Below, piece after piece: positions 32,950 through 41,348 of a stretch of 59,347 nt of DNA. Numbering within the stretch: the first letter of the stretch is position 1; each line of letters begins with the position of its first letter. Both the position numbers and the translations under genes were made by a program. A model generated the notes under the pieces. That model did no database searches and was not told the origin of the DNA. It saw only the letters and a program-made list of their open reading frames with translations. This DNA is from Alphaproteobacteria bacterium SS10 (GTDB lineage: Bacteria > Pseudomonadota > Alphaproteobacteria > TMED2). The stretch lies in assembly GCA_019192455.1 (NCBI GenBank), contig JAHCML010000004.1, positions 211,684-271,030 on the forward strand, in the 5' to 3' direction.

Positions 32950-33453
32950 CTATCGCATCTGTTCTAGATCGGTGGCCCAGTTGCGGTCTGCCCGTTCGGT
33001 TAAACGGGCCTGATCCGCACGCCATTGATCACGCGTGTTCTCAGTGTAGTGGAGGAAGAGGCGACCATCGGTGATGGTGAAAAGCCGTGGATCGCCAAAG
33101 ACATACTGCCCAACCGTAACTGGCCAGGCGCCATGGCCACCATAGGCCGGGGCATAGGTTTCCGGGTTGGCGCGGAACGCCTCTAGATTCATCTGGCTGG
33201 TGAACAGCCAGCGGGCACCTTTCCAATGATAGCTGAACTCGTCACTACCTTTGGCTGGTGCATCTGCTTCGAAATAAGTCACCGGGTCAAAGCCACCCAT
33301 GGCTAGGTTGCCAATCGGTGTCGTTCGGATCTCAGAGACCTGTGCGCTGGCTTGTTGAACTTGCAGGGTGAGGCCGAGCAGTAGGCCGACCCCAGCCATC
33401 AAGAGGCCATGCCCAAAGCGGGTGGGGCTTAAGAAGTACGAGCGGTTGGCCAT
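32950..33453 (-). CDS. Exported YHS domain protein
   Basis: 167 residues with a signal peptide (GLLMAGVGLLLGLTLQVQQA, cleavage near ASAQ). The mature part is a YHS domain: GGFDPVTYFEADAPAKGSDE, then WKGARWLFTSQMNLEAFRAN and YAPAYGGHGAW. Many YHS proteins have GGYCA at this last place; here the cysteine is replaced (GGHGAW), so metal binding through that residue is lost. It precedes the adenylate cyclase by 13 nt and is probably cotranscribed. It could be a periplasmic sensor or accessory of the cyclase membrane domain, which is inference. The family function is generally poorly known. Confidence 0.78.
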   Translation of the reverse strand: MANRSYFLSPTRFGHGLLMAGVGLLLGLTLQVQQASAQVSEIRTTPIGNLAMGGFDPVTYFEADAPAKGSDEFSYHWKGARWLFTSQMNLEAFRANPETYAPAYGGHGAWPVTVGQYVFGDPRLFTITDGRLFLHYTENTRDQWRADQARLTERADRNWATDLEQMR

Positions 33454-33809
33454 GTGGACTGGATCCTGATCAGCGCGAGGTCTGTTCCCTACAGGCTAGA
33501 TATATTCGCGGCCTGGTCAATCTAGGCGAGGTAAACACCCCGCGAACATGGCCCATATCGTGGGGTTCCTGCCGCGCCTTTTAGGGCATCAACTAAGCGG
33601 CTGGGGATCGTTTCTTTCGATATCCACACGATTTTTGAAAATTTTGTATTGAATTTTATCTAAATTGCAGGCGATTATGGTGTTGTTGATATGCAATACA
33701 GCTGCAGAGGGGGCTCTAAGGCAAGGCGCATATCAGCCCCACCTTAGTGGGTTTGGGATCATAGGCGCGAGGCTTTGGCGTCAGCACTAGAAGCACTGGG
33801 GGGTGGCTA
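33454..33809. other. AT-rich divergent intergenic region
   Basis: 356 nt between the YHS gene (minus) and the hypothetical gene at 33810 (plus). A patch around 33630-33670 is markedly AT-rich against the GC-rich surroundings and holds the promoter listed separately. Downstream, a small CCCAC-CTTA-GTGGG hairpin lies in the leader around 33737-33755. No small gene was evident. Confidence 0.4.
33635..33662 (+). promoter_or_regulatory. Predicted sigma70-like promoter for the gene at 33810
   Basis: TTGAAA (33635-33640), a 16-nt spacer and TATCTA (33657-33662). The -35 matches five of six consensus bases and the -10 four of six. It would give a leader of about 140 nt. Confidence 0.45.
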
Positions 33810-34724
33810 GTGAGTATTCTGGATCAGATTTCCGTTGAGCAGCAGGCCTCCTTTGGCCCACTTACCAATCCCGGTCTCGGTATTGGGGCCGAAGGGTCAA
33901 TAGCCAGCGGCGCAGGTCAGGCCGATATTACCGCCCAGGTGATGGCCTTACTGCCGGCCCTTAAGCCGCAATCGGAATCATCCGACCCCAGTATTGAAAC
34001 CGCACTCCCAACATCATCAGTGTCAGCTGGCATTGATAACCGTGCCGCAAGTGACTGCGCCTATCCTGGCCTTGGGTGCTGGGCAGTGCAGCTTGGTGAG
34101 GCGACCCTTGATAACGGGCAAACCCGGTTCTTCATCAATGTGGTAGATGGATTCGGTAAGATCGTCATCCAGCTTCATGGTGTTGCCACCGACCGAACCT
34201 TTGGGGATGTGTACCTGCAAGGTGGTGAGATTGATCACCAGCTTCAGCTGTTTGCCTTTATCGGTGATTTCTTTGGCGATGTGCCCCGGCTCTTGCACCC
34301 GCTGCACCCGGTTGGCGATCAGGCTGCGATGATGGCGCTGTTAAGCCAGATCGCAGCTGCCGCTGACCGGATCTCGACCGCCAATATTGATTATGTAGAA
34401 GATCATCCGGCAGCGGATCGTGGCGCCGCCCAGGATGAGAATTCTGTCGTGGCCACACTGATCGACTTGATCGGTCGTGTGGTGCCTAGCTTCGATAACC
34501 GTAAGTTTAGTGGTTGGCAGACCCCAAGCGGCCTACAGCGTAACCTCGACCGTCGGATTGATCGGCCGTTCCATGATGATGACGATCTACTCTCTGAGGC
34601 TATGCCGCCGGCACCATCTGGCCGTATCGCGCCATTTTCAAAAGCGCAGATGACTGCTTGGTTCCGGTCCGCCGCACGCCATCAATACCGCACGACTGTT
34701 CCAGCGGCGCGTCTACCATTTTAA
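33810..34724 (+). CDS. Hypothetical protein, 304 residues
   Basis: I do not recognise this protein. Translation probably starts at the GTG at 33810 after GGGGTGG. It is largely soluble, with no signal peptide or membrane span. The N-terminal ~80 residues are low-complexity (Gly/Ala/Ser/Pro); a compact domain around residues 85-170 contains two Cys (CAYPGLGCWAVQLGEATL) and FFINVVDGFGKIVIQLHG. The C-terminus is charged and probably disordered (RRIDRPFHDDDDLL). Codon use and composition resemble the neighbours, so it is likely a real gene. It is followed by a strong inverted repeat and another unknown gene. Confidence 0.55.
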   Translation: MSILDQISVEQQASFGPLTNPGLGIGAEGSIASGAGQADITAQVMALLPALKPQSESSDPSIETALPTSSVSAGIDNRAASDCAYPGLGCWAVQLGEATLDNGQTRFFINVVDGFGKIVIQLHGVATDRTFGDVYLQGGEIDHQLQLFAFIGDFFGDVPRLLHPLHPVGDQAAMMALLSQIAAAADRISTANIDYVEDHPAADRGAAQDENSVVATLIDLIGRVVPSFDNRKFSGWQTPSGLQRNLDRRIDRPFHDDDDLLSEAMPPAPSGRIAPFSKAQMTAWFRSAARHQYRTTVPAARLPF

Positions 34725-34735
34725 GCAAGCGTTTT

Positions 34736-34761
34736 GACTATCGAATGCGCTTTCAATAGTC
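34736..34761 (+). terminator. Inverted repeat between two hypothetical genes
   Basis: GACTATCGAA, TGCGCT loop and TTCAATAGTC pair in nine of ten positions, starting 11 nt after the upstream stop and followed by TTTGCT. It could be a weak intrinsic terminator or an operator for the next gene; TTGACT at 34734-34739 may be a -35 element inside it. Confidence 0.45.
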
Positions 34762-34815
34762 TTTGCTAGATTATGCGTTGATGAGACATTAACCGCCTGA
34801 AATCTAAAGACGCTT

Positions 34816-36003
34816 GTGACAATCGCTCCGGCTGTAAGCCGCACCGCCAAACCGGATCCACTATCGCTGCAACGTGTGCAAGAGATGCACGCGGCATATC
34901 TGCATGGGCTGGATCAGACGGCACGAGATGCATTGGATAAGCAGGAGCCAAAGCTCGACAGCTGCATCGTTGCGGCAATTGTTAGTCCGGTTGCTTCCTA
35001 TATCGGCCGACGCCAACAGCTTGCGACCTCAGCATCACCTGATGATGTTTCAGAGCTTCTAAAGTTTGCCGACACACTGCGTGCCAGCATGGATGGGGAT
35101 ATCCGCCCGCTCTCAGAACTTGGCGCTAAGGAAGCGCCCATGGTTAAGAAGTGGCTTGAGGTGGCCGTCGTTCAGGCGACCAGCTTGCTAAACGATGATC
35201 ATGAGCGTGCAATCTCGAAACTGGTTTCCGAAGCCCCAGCAGATCGGCCAGATACGTTCGACGATCAACTGTTTCAGGGACAGGACCGCGTCTACTTCCA
35301 GCTCCCAAAGCCGGAGAGCAAGATCGCCGCTGAGATTGAACGTCACCTGATCGCTGGCGGTTACAAGGATATGGACTATCAGGCGGGTACAGTGATTAAC
35401 CCGCAGGGTCCAATTACTAAGATTGGTCGCGCCTTACAGCGTGTCGGGCAAATGGAGTTGCGCGATGCCTATGCCAAGGACCCGGCCCGTGCCAGCGATA
35501 TGATCGTCATGATCTCCCGTGACCCGGAAGACATTGCACGCATGTCCACAAAGCGGAAATGGGATAGCTGTATGAACCCCAGCCATTACCGCTTTGGGCG
35601 CCACGTAACGGCTGATCTTCAAGAGGGAACAGCTATTGCCTACCTTTTGAAGCCGAATGATGTGAATGCCGTGAACCCAATCGCCCGCATCGCTTTGAAG
35701 CCCTATCGAAATGAAGAGGGCGAGGTTTTGATGGTACCAAATCGAACCTTTGGCCTAACGCGCACACCCTTTGCTGATTTTGTCCGTGATGTCGCCGACA
35801 CCTATGTCAACGAGGGCAAGACCGGCGTATTCAAGATTCATCATGATTTGGGCACCGATGACTTAGCGTCAGAGGTTGAGCGGTTCCCCGATGGGCGCAT
35901 CGTCTCTGAGATTACGCTTGAGCCCAATATTCAGGCCGGTGAGCCAGTTCGTAAGCTGCCTGACGGCACGACGGCCAAACGAGGAATGCGCGTTGCCATC
36001 TAG
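34816..36003 (+). CDS. Hypothetical protein with a STKRKWDSC motif
   Basis: 395 residues from GTG 34816; no signal peptide or membrane span. The N-terminal ~150 residues are helical. The C-terminal ~220 residues form a conserved-looking domain: MISRDPEDIARMSTKRKWDS immediately followed by CMNP, then NPIARIALKPYRNEEGEVLM and VYFQLPKPESKIAAEIERHL further upstream. I have the impression of having seen the STxRxWxSC pattern in unnamed bacterial and large-phage proteins but cannot verify this. The conserved Cys/Trp cluster hints at an enzyme or nucleic-acid-binding site. It is followed by a short overlapping or adjacent ORF. Function unknown. Confidence 0.6.
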   Translation: MTIAPAVSRTAKPDPLSLQRVQEMHAAYLHGLDQTARDALDKQEPKLDSCIVAAIVSPVASYIGRRQQLATSASPDDVSELLKFADTLRASMDGDIRPLSELGAKEAPMVKKWLEVAVVQATSLLNDDHERAISKLVSEAPADRPDTFDDQLFQGQDRVYFQLPKPESKIAAEIERHLIAGGYKDMDYQAGTVINPQGPITKIGRALQRVGQMELRDAYAKDPARASDMIVMISRDPEDIARMSTKRKWDSCMNPSHYRFGRHVTADLQEGTAIAYLLKPNDVNAVNPIARIALKPYRNEEGEVLMVPNRTFGLTRTPFADFVRDVADTYVNEGKTGVFKIHHDLGTDDLASEVERFPDGRIVSEITLEPNIQAGEPVRKLPDGTTAKRGMRVAI

Positions 36004-36028
36004 TTCTGCCAATAGCCAATCGGCGATC

Positions 36029-36295
36029 ATGGCCATCCGCTCTTTGTTTCAGCCCTGCAGCGCTCGTGAGCTATCCGCACGCATCAAGGCTGCGCTGGAG
36101 CAGGGGGACCTAATCCCCTTCGCTGGGGAGGTTGAGTGGCAGCTTGAGGCTGAGGATCTGGAGCGTATCTGGGAAGGTCGCTCAGAATCCATGGATGCCA
36201 TGGGCCCAGATTTGCTGAACCTGATGACGGGCACGGCGATTGCCGAGGACTGGGAAACGCCTGTGGCTTTAACGATCAAAGACCCGGTTGGTTAG
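36029..36295 (+). CDS. Small hypothetical protein, about 88 residues
   Basis: From ATG 36029 the product starts MAIRSLFQPCSARELSARIK and continues to EDWETPVALTIKDPVG, acidic and soluble. A TTG at 35993 in the same frame has a better ribosome site (GAGGA about 8 nt upstream) and would add 12 residues while overlapping the upstream gene. It directly follows the STKRKWDSC protein, so it is probably cotranscribed. Its stop overlaps the stop of the convergent Coq4-like gene by 4 nt. I do not recognise any domain. Confidence 0.5.
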   Translation: MAIRSLFQPCSARELSARIKAALEQGDLIPFAGEVEWQLEAEDLERIWEGRSESMDAMGPDLLNLMTGTAIAEDWETPVALTIKDPVG

Positions 36296-36993
36296 CGGCT
36301 GCCCGCAACCTTCGGCGTGGCTGTCTCGGATGGCGGCGCAATACGAGAGGCCTGCGCCCGGCGGTAGAATGCCAGGGCATCCCCAACATCCAATGCATTC
36401 GGGCCAAAGTTGGCTTTAGTAGCCGTCTCAGCCGGGATTTCCGTCATCTTAGGCAGGATCGTGGCGTAGTCGCGTGGTCCCGGTGTGCGACCGGCGCGGA
36501 TGAAATGCTTCAACGCATCGCGGTTCACAAAGGTCTCATCAGCCGGATCGCCACTGATCGGTGGGACCACCATTGACCAACCTGGTGGCAGGCGGCGGCT
36601 CATCATATCCTCAGCGTCCAAATGCTCGGGCAGATCACCCCAATAGGCCTTCAGTTCCTCGGCGGCATCAAGGCCACGCTGGGCCGCTGCACCGATCTTT
36701 GGCGCGATCTCTTCCGTCGTGGCTTGGAACAGGCCTGCGGCTTCCTCCTGATGCATCATGACGGCGGCCTCAACCCGGTAGGGAAGTCCGATAAGGCGGT
36801 TGGTGAATGCCATCTCGGCAATGCTGGTTGAGAATTCATCAGCAGGTGTCACGCCGCGGCCAAAAATCATGTGGAACGCGTCATGCCATTCCCGGCCTTC
36901 GGTCTTGTTAAAGACTCCATGAAAAGCGTCGATCTGTTCGCCGATCGTTGGCTCTGCGGTGGCGCCGGCGGCTTGCTTTGATGCGTCGGACAT
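36292..36993 (-). CDS. Second Coq4-like protein with HDxxH-x11-E motif
   Basis: 233 residues from ATG 36993 (MSDASKQAAG), with GAGAG before it; the frame opens further upstream, but that part overlaps a transcription terminator. Residues 37-53 read HDAFHMIFGRGVTPADE, again the exact HDxxH-x11-E of Coq4, followed by a helix FSTSIAEMAFTNRLIG. It shares the GRG feature with the protein at 27506 but little else. A metal site and an all-helical fold are likely. Whether it acts on quinones is unknown. It lies downstream of the typA terminator on the same strand and so needs its own promoter. Confidence 0.58.
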   Translation of the reverse strand: MSDASKQAAGATAEPTIGEQIDAFHGVFNKTEGREWHDAFHMIFGRGVTPADEFSTSIAEMAFTNRLIGLPYRVEAAVMMHQEEAAGLFQATTEEIAPKIGAAAQRGLDAAEELKAYWGDLPEHLDAEDMMSRRLPPGWSMVVPPISGDPADETFVNRDALKHFIRAGRTPGPRDYATILPKMTEIPAETATKANFGPNALDVGDALAFYRRAQASRIAPPSETATPKVAGSR

Positions 36994-37082
36994 TAATCTC
37001 TCAACCAGTTTGTTGGGCTGTGTTTCGCCCATTAAACACGCGAGCCTGAAAGCGCTAAGGGGCAACTGGTACCCAGTTAAGC

Positions 37083-37114
37083 AAAAGCCCGCACCATGCT
37101 GCATGGTGCGGGCT
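37083..37114 (-). terminator. Rho-independent terminator of typA
   Basis: A perfect stem of about 13 bp with a 3-nt loop (AGCCCGCACCATG / CATGGTGCGGGCT) lies 25 nt beyond the typA stop. On the minus strand it is followed by TTTTGC. It should separate typA from the Coq4-like gene. Confidence 0.85.
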
Positions 37115-37139
37115 CTAAACTGTCTTAAGCCGGTGGTAC

Positions 37140-38960
37140 TTAGCCGGCCTCTGCCATCTGTTTGGCCATGCGTTTGCGCACATGTGGGTCAAGATAGCGC
37201 TTGCGCAGGCGGATCGTTTCCGGCGTTACCTCAACCAACTCATCATCATTGATGTAGGAGAGGGCGGCTTCCAGGCTCAGCTTCTTCGGTGGGGTTAGTT
37301 GAACCGCATCATCCTTGCCCGAGGCGCGAACATTGGTCAGTTTTTTACCTTTGAGTACGTTTACATCGAGGTCGTTGCCACGGGTGTGTTCACCGATGAT
37401 CATGCCCTCATAGACCTTCACGCCCGGGTCGATCAGCATCGGCCCACGCTCTTCCAGGTTCCATAGGGCGTAGGCGACAGCCTCACCATTATCGTTGGAA
37501 ACCAGAACGCCAGTGTGGCGGCTGCCAATCGGGCCTTTATAGGGCTGATACTCATGGAACAGGCGGTTCATGACACCGGTACCGCGCGTATCTGACAGGA
37601 ACTCAGACAGATAACCGATTAGGCCACGGGATGGGGCGTGGAACATCAGGCGCTGTTTGCCGCCGCCTGATGGCCGCATCTCTTGCAGCTCACCCTTACG
37701 CTCAGAAATCTTCTGAACCACGGTGCCAGAGAACTCTTCATCAACATCGATGATGACTTCTTCAATCGGCTCCATCCGTTGCCCGTCTTCTTCCCGGAAC
37801 AGGACGCGGGGGCGGGAGATGGAGAGCTCAAAGCCTTCACGGCGCATGGTCTCAATGAGGACCGCCAGCTGAAGCTCGCCACGGCCGGCAACTTCAAAAG
37901 CATCCTTCTGGTCGGTCTCAGTGACACGGATAGCGACATTGCCCTCGGCCTCACGCATCAGGCGATCACGGATCACGCGGCTCGTGACTTTGTCACCCTC
38001 CGTACCAGCCAGCGGGCTGTCATTAACCGCGAAGGTCATGGCCATGGTTGGTGGATCGATAGGCTGTGCTGGCAGCGCCTCGGTCACCTCTGGCACGCAA
38101 ATGGTGTCGGCGACACCTGCCTCTGGAAGGCCCGCAATGGTAACGATGTCACCGGCCTCAGCTTCATCAACCGGCTGCTGCTGAAGGTTTCGGAACGCCA
38201 TGACCTTTGCAATCCGGCCCTGTTCAACCAGCTCGCTCTCGCGGTTGAGGACCTTCACTTGCAAGTTCGGTTTCACAACGCCGCTGGCAACGCGGCCAGT
38301 GATCAGGCGACCAAGGTAAAGGTCATAGCTCATGATCGTGCCGATCAGGGTGAACGGCGCGTCTTTATCCACGGTTGGGGCAGGGACGTGGCCCAGTACC
38401 AGCTTGAACAGCGCATCCAGGTTTTCCCGGGAGCCCTCAAGGCTGTCATCGGCCCAGCCATCACGACCGGAGGCAAACAGGTATGGGAAGTCGAGCTGAT
38501 CTTCATCGGCATCAAGGGCGGAGAACAGATCGAAGACCTCATCCAACACCTCATCTGGGCGGGCATCACCGCGGTCGACCTTGTTGATCACCACGATGGG
38601 CTTCAGGCCACGGGCCAGTGCCTTGCCAACCACGAATTTGGTCTGGGGGAGGGGCCCCTCAGCGGCATCGACTAGCAGGATGGCACCATCCACCATGGAG
38701 AGGATACGCTCAACCTCGCCACCGAAATCGGCATGGCCGGGGGTGTCGACGATGTTGATGCGGGTATCTTGCCATTCGACGGAGGTCGCCTTGGCCAGGA
38801 TCGTGATGCCACGCTCACGCTCCAGATCATTGCTGTCGAGGGCGCGTTCGGCCACCTGCTGATTGTCACGGAAGGCACCGGACTGTTTCAGCAGCTGATC
38901 GACGAGGGTGGTCTTACCATGATCGACATGGGCGATGATGGCGATGTTGCGCAAATCCAT
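37140..38960 (-). CDS. typA: Translational GTPase TypA/BipA
   Basis: 606 residues from ATG 38960 ([20 protein letters not shown]). G motifs are intact: P-loop AHVDHGKTT, switch [16 protein letters not shown] and NKVD in [13 protein letters not shown]. Elongation-factor-like domains II, III and V follow, then the TypA-specific C-terminal domain ([20 protein letters not shown]). TypA is a ribosome-associated GTPase needed for stress and cold adaptation and for 50S maturation. The frame extends to a TTG at 38978, but the ATG is the family start. A clean intrinsic terminator follows. Confidence 0.96.
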   Translation of the reverse strand: MDLRNIAIIAHVDHGKTTLVDQLLKQSGAFRDNQQVAERALDSNDLERERGITILAKATSVEWQDTRINIVDTPGHADFGGEVERILSMVDGAILLVDAAEGPLPQTKFVVGKALARGLKPIVVINKVDRGDARPDEVLDEVFDLFSALDADEDQLDFPYLFASGRDGWADDSLEGSRENLDALFKLVLGHVPAPTVDKDAPFTLIGTIMSYDLYLGRLITGRVASGVVKPNLQVKVLNRESELVEQGRIAKVMAFRNLQQQPVDEAEAGDIVTIAGLPEAGVADTICVPEVTEALPAQPIDPPTMAMTFAVNDSPLAGTEGDKVTSRVIRDRLMREAEGNVAIRVTETDQKDAFEVAGRGELQLAVLIETMRREGFELSISRPRVLFREEDGQRMEPIEEVIIDVDEEFSGTVVQKISERKGELQEMRPSGGGKQRLMFHAPSRGLIGYLSEFLSDTRGTGVMNRLFHEYQPYKGPIGSRHTGVLVSNDNGEAVAYALWNLEERGPMLIDPGVKVYEGMIIGEHTRGNDLDVNVLKGKKLTNVRASGKDDAVQLTPPKKLSLEAALSYINDDELVEVTPETIRLRKRYLDPHVRKRMAKQMAEAG

Positions 38961-39094
38961 GGGGCAGCTCGCGGGCAAATCGGTTTTAAGCGGAAGTTGT
39001 GAGGCTTATATACTGCGGCGCAGCAAAGTCACAAGCGTATCCGGCCAAATTAGCCCGCATAGCTCCCGTGATGGTTCGAACGCACCTGGCGAGA

Positions 39095-39958
39095 TTAATC
39101 GCGCTTGCCGAAGCCGTAGGTGCCTTTTTGCGCCTGATCTGCCGCAACTACCGCCGCACGCTTGGCCAGTAAGCGATCTTGAGCGTCCATGGCGAGGAAG
39201 GTGCCGGTATGCTCTGGCATGTGACCGATCACCTGCTTCCACGGGCCGTGCTTGGCGTGGTCGCGGGCGTAGTCATCGAGAGCGACCTGCCCATCATAGG
39301 TTCGATCAACGACAAGTTTGAGCGTCGTCAGTAGGCGTTGGCCACCTTGTGAATCAACCTGAGGTGCCGCCATGGCAAGCCCATCGGCAGCAGCACCGGT
39401 CGCCACATTATCTGGGGTCATAACGCGAGCTGCTTCACGCAGGGTGACCAGGTCGCGGGCAAAGGCAGCCTGATCGGTTGTGCCGTTGCGATTGCCTTCC
39501 CAGGCCTCGACCACCTCGTCTTCTGCACCCTTGAAGATCATATCGCCTGCGATGTCCGTAAGGCGTGCGCGCTCAGCTTTTGAGAAGGTTGAGGAGACGA
39601 GCGGTAGATCAACCAGTGATTTCACGAGTGAGTCTGCCTGCAAGAACTGCTCAGCATTGGTCAAGCCAGAGCCAACAGGCGTAAACAGGGTCGCCATTGA
39701 GTTTGCCTGGCTCAGCTCTTCGCCCAAGGTTGGATTGCCGTTGTTGTGAGCGCCCAATAATGGTTCAGCCGCCAAGTTTTGCAGGACAAGCTCGAACTTT
39801 GGGCCTCGGGAAGGCTGTCCGGCAATGTCCGCCATGCGCTGTGCCTGCCTTGGCTCCGCCTCGGCGAAGCGCTCAATCAGTGGCTGATCGTCTGCGGTTG
39901 CGTGACCTTGGGCGATCAGTTTGGTGGCGAGTTGTGCGCCAAGTGTTGGTGCGGTCAT
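39095..39958 (-). CDS. Hypothetical protein, paralogue of the product at 40184
   Basis: 287 residues; a strong GGAGGA lies about 8 nt before ATG 39958. No signal peptide or membrane span; the sequence is Ala-rich and helical. It is clearly related to the divergent protein encoded at 40184-41119: shared blocks include an N-terminal LIERFAEAEP / LLDRFATEHP, KAER / MAER plus LxDxA, FARDL / FAKDL, ATGAAADGLAMAAPQ / ATGRATEALEAVAPQ, and the C-terminal HGPWKQVIGHM...FLAMDAQDR / YGPFKEALAHG...FLSLDALDR. No known domain is recognised. The two starts share a 225-nt intergenic region. Confidence 0.62.
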   Translation of the reverse strand: MTAPTLGAQLATKLIAQGHATADDQPLIERFAEAEPRQAQRMADIAGQPSRGPKFELVLQNLAAEPLLGAHNNGNPTLGEELSQANSMATLFTPVGSGLTNAEQFLQADSLVKSLVDLPLVSSTFSKAERARLTDIAGDMIFKGAEDEVVEAWEGNRNGTTDQAAFARDLVTLREAARVMTPDNVATGAAADGLAMAAPQVDSQGGQRLLTTLKLVVDRTYDGQVALDDYARDHAKHGPWKQVIGHMPEHTGTFLAMDAQDRLLAKRAAVVAADQAQKGTYGFGKRD

Positions 39959-40183
39959 TGGTTAGTCCTCCGGTTACTTTTCTCTTTTGCTCCTGATCTT
40001 TTGTCGTCAGGTTGCGAGGCCGTGTAATCAGAGCGTTATCTAAAGTCAAAGAAAGACGTCAATTGGCTTTGCTAATGCCAGCTATGCGAAAATGGGCTAA
40101 GGGCTTTCTCGCGCATCGCATATCACAAACATATACATTCGGTTGACGGCTAGGGGCATGCCCGCTGTCTGATAAAAAGAAGA

Positions 40184-41119
40184 ATGGTGGGCAGCATGGT
40201 TGTATCGTTGATGGCTCGCACAAAACTTGGGGAAATGGCTGAACAAACTGGCCGTGTAACCCCGAAAGAAATCGAACTTCTCGACCGGTTTGCGACAGAG
40301 CATCCGGACCGAACTGCGCCGCTCGAAACGGCACTTCAGGAGCCCTGGCGCGGTGGCCCTGGCCCGGCTAGCTGGTACGAGTTTCAAGACCAGCCCCGCC
40401 AAAGTGATTCCATGGATAGCGGCATCACTGGTGAAAGCGAGGCACGCCTCGCTAAGAACCTTGCTGCCTGGTTCACCCCCGATGGTATGAACCAATCAGC
40501 CGTGTCCCGGTATCTGGAGCGTCGTGCTGTTGTTCGCACGCTGGTTGATATCGCCCCGACCGATCAGGCGTTCTCAATGGCTGAACGCGATGCCCTTCAG
40601 GATGCCGCCGCTAAGCTGATTGATACAAAAGAGCCTCTGGTTTCCCAGATGAGCTGGCAGATCGACTGGCAGCAAATCCGCGATGACAAACTGCCCGAAA
40701 GCCGCTTTGCTAAAGATCTCGGGGATCTCCAGGATGTGGTTCCAGCCTTCTCACCGACAGGGCTTGCCACTGGCCGCGCCACTGAAGCGTTGGAAGCAGT
40801 AGCGCCGCAGATGCGCACGCAAGAGGGTGTCAACCTATGGAACGCCCTGGGTCAAGTGGTGGCCGACGTTGAAGAGGGCATGCGGGTCGCTGATGATGGC
40901 GGTAAAGTTGCCTTCATCGCTGACCAGAGTGTTGTTGATCCGAACATTTATACCCGTGGCTATCGCAAATACGGACCTTTCAAAGAGGCGCTAGCGCACG
41001 GTAACACCAACATGGTTGGCATGTTCTTGAGCTTAGATGCCCTGGATCGTCATGAGAGCCGCCGCGAGAAAGCCGCGGCTAAAGATCAGACTGCGCGACC
41101 AGGCCCAGGGGGCCGTTAA
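40184..41119 (+). CDS. Hypothetical protein, divergent paralogue of the product at 39095
   Basis: 311 residues from ATG 40184, preceded by AAAAAGAAG; ATGs at 40196 and 40211 are alternatives. Helical, soluble, no signal peptide. It aligns along nearly its full length with the protein on the opposite strand at 39095-39958; the most conserved part is the C-terminal YRKYGPFKEA followed by FLSLDALDRHE. A Lys/Arg/Pro-rich tail follows. The stop codon lies inside a 14-bp palindrome. Divergent duplication with retention of both copies suggests a functional pair, but no role can be assigned. Confidence 0.62.
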   Translation: MVGSMVVSLMARTKLGEMAEQTGRVTPKEIELLDRFATEHPDRTAPLETALQEPWRGGPGPASWYEFQDQPRQSDSMDSGITGESEARLAKNLAAWFTPDGMNQSAVSRYLERRAVVRTLVDIAPTDQAFSMAERDALQDAAAKLIDTKEPLVSQMSWQIDWQQIRDDKLPESRFAKDLGDLQDVVPAFSPTGLATGRATEALEAVAPQMRTQEGVNLWNALGQVVADVEEGMRVADDGGKVAFIADQSVVDPNIYTRGYRKYGPFKEALAHGNTNMVGMFLSLDALDRHESRREKAAAKDQTARPGPGGR

Positions 41120-41124
41120 CGGCC
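41111..41124 (+). terminator. Palindrome over the stop codon at 41119
   Basis: GGCCGTTAACGGCC is a perfect 14-bp palindrome containing the stop codon, flanked by GGG and GCCCC. It could fold as a terminator stem, but no T-run follows (AAGGCATC), so the assignment is weak. Confidence 0.3.
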
Positions 41125-41283
41125 GCCCCAAGGCATCGATCGCGGCCCATTATTCCTTGTTATTCAATAGCCTGTTTATAAGCATTTGCTGTTCTGGGCT
41201 TGCTGTTTTGGTTTAGCGGCGCCATCTACTGTCTTGCGATGCAACCAAGCATTGGCGGCTATTTATTGGGCATTCGATTTGTC

Positions 41284-41300
41284 ACGACGCGACACGTCGT
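41284..41300. promoter_or_regulatory. Inverted repeat upstream of the ABC/cNMP gene
   Basis: ACGACG-CGACA-CGTCGT is a perfect 6-bp inverted repeat about 50 nt upstream of the ATG at 41349, a plausible regulator site or small hairpin. The rest of the 229-nt gap holds no recognised element. Confidence 0.35.
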
Positions 41301-41348
41301 TGTGAGTGCTTGATGGCTTAGCGCCGCCTTTGGGATACATCTGGCCTT

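Noticed and set aside
37683-38675. 330-codon open frame on the plus strand opposite typA
   Set aside because: It is antisense to an intact conserved gene, and its composition is that of a shadow frame in GC-rich DNA.
39060-39100. GGTTCGAA resembling a tRNA T-arm
   Set aside because: No acceptor stem, D-arm or anticodon arm can be folded around it in either orientation.
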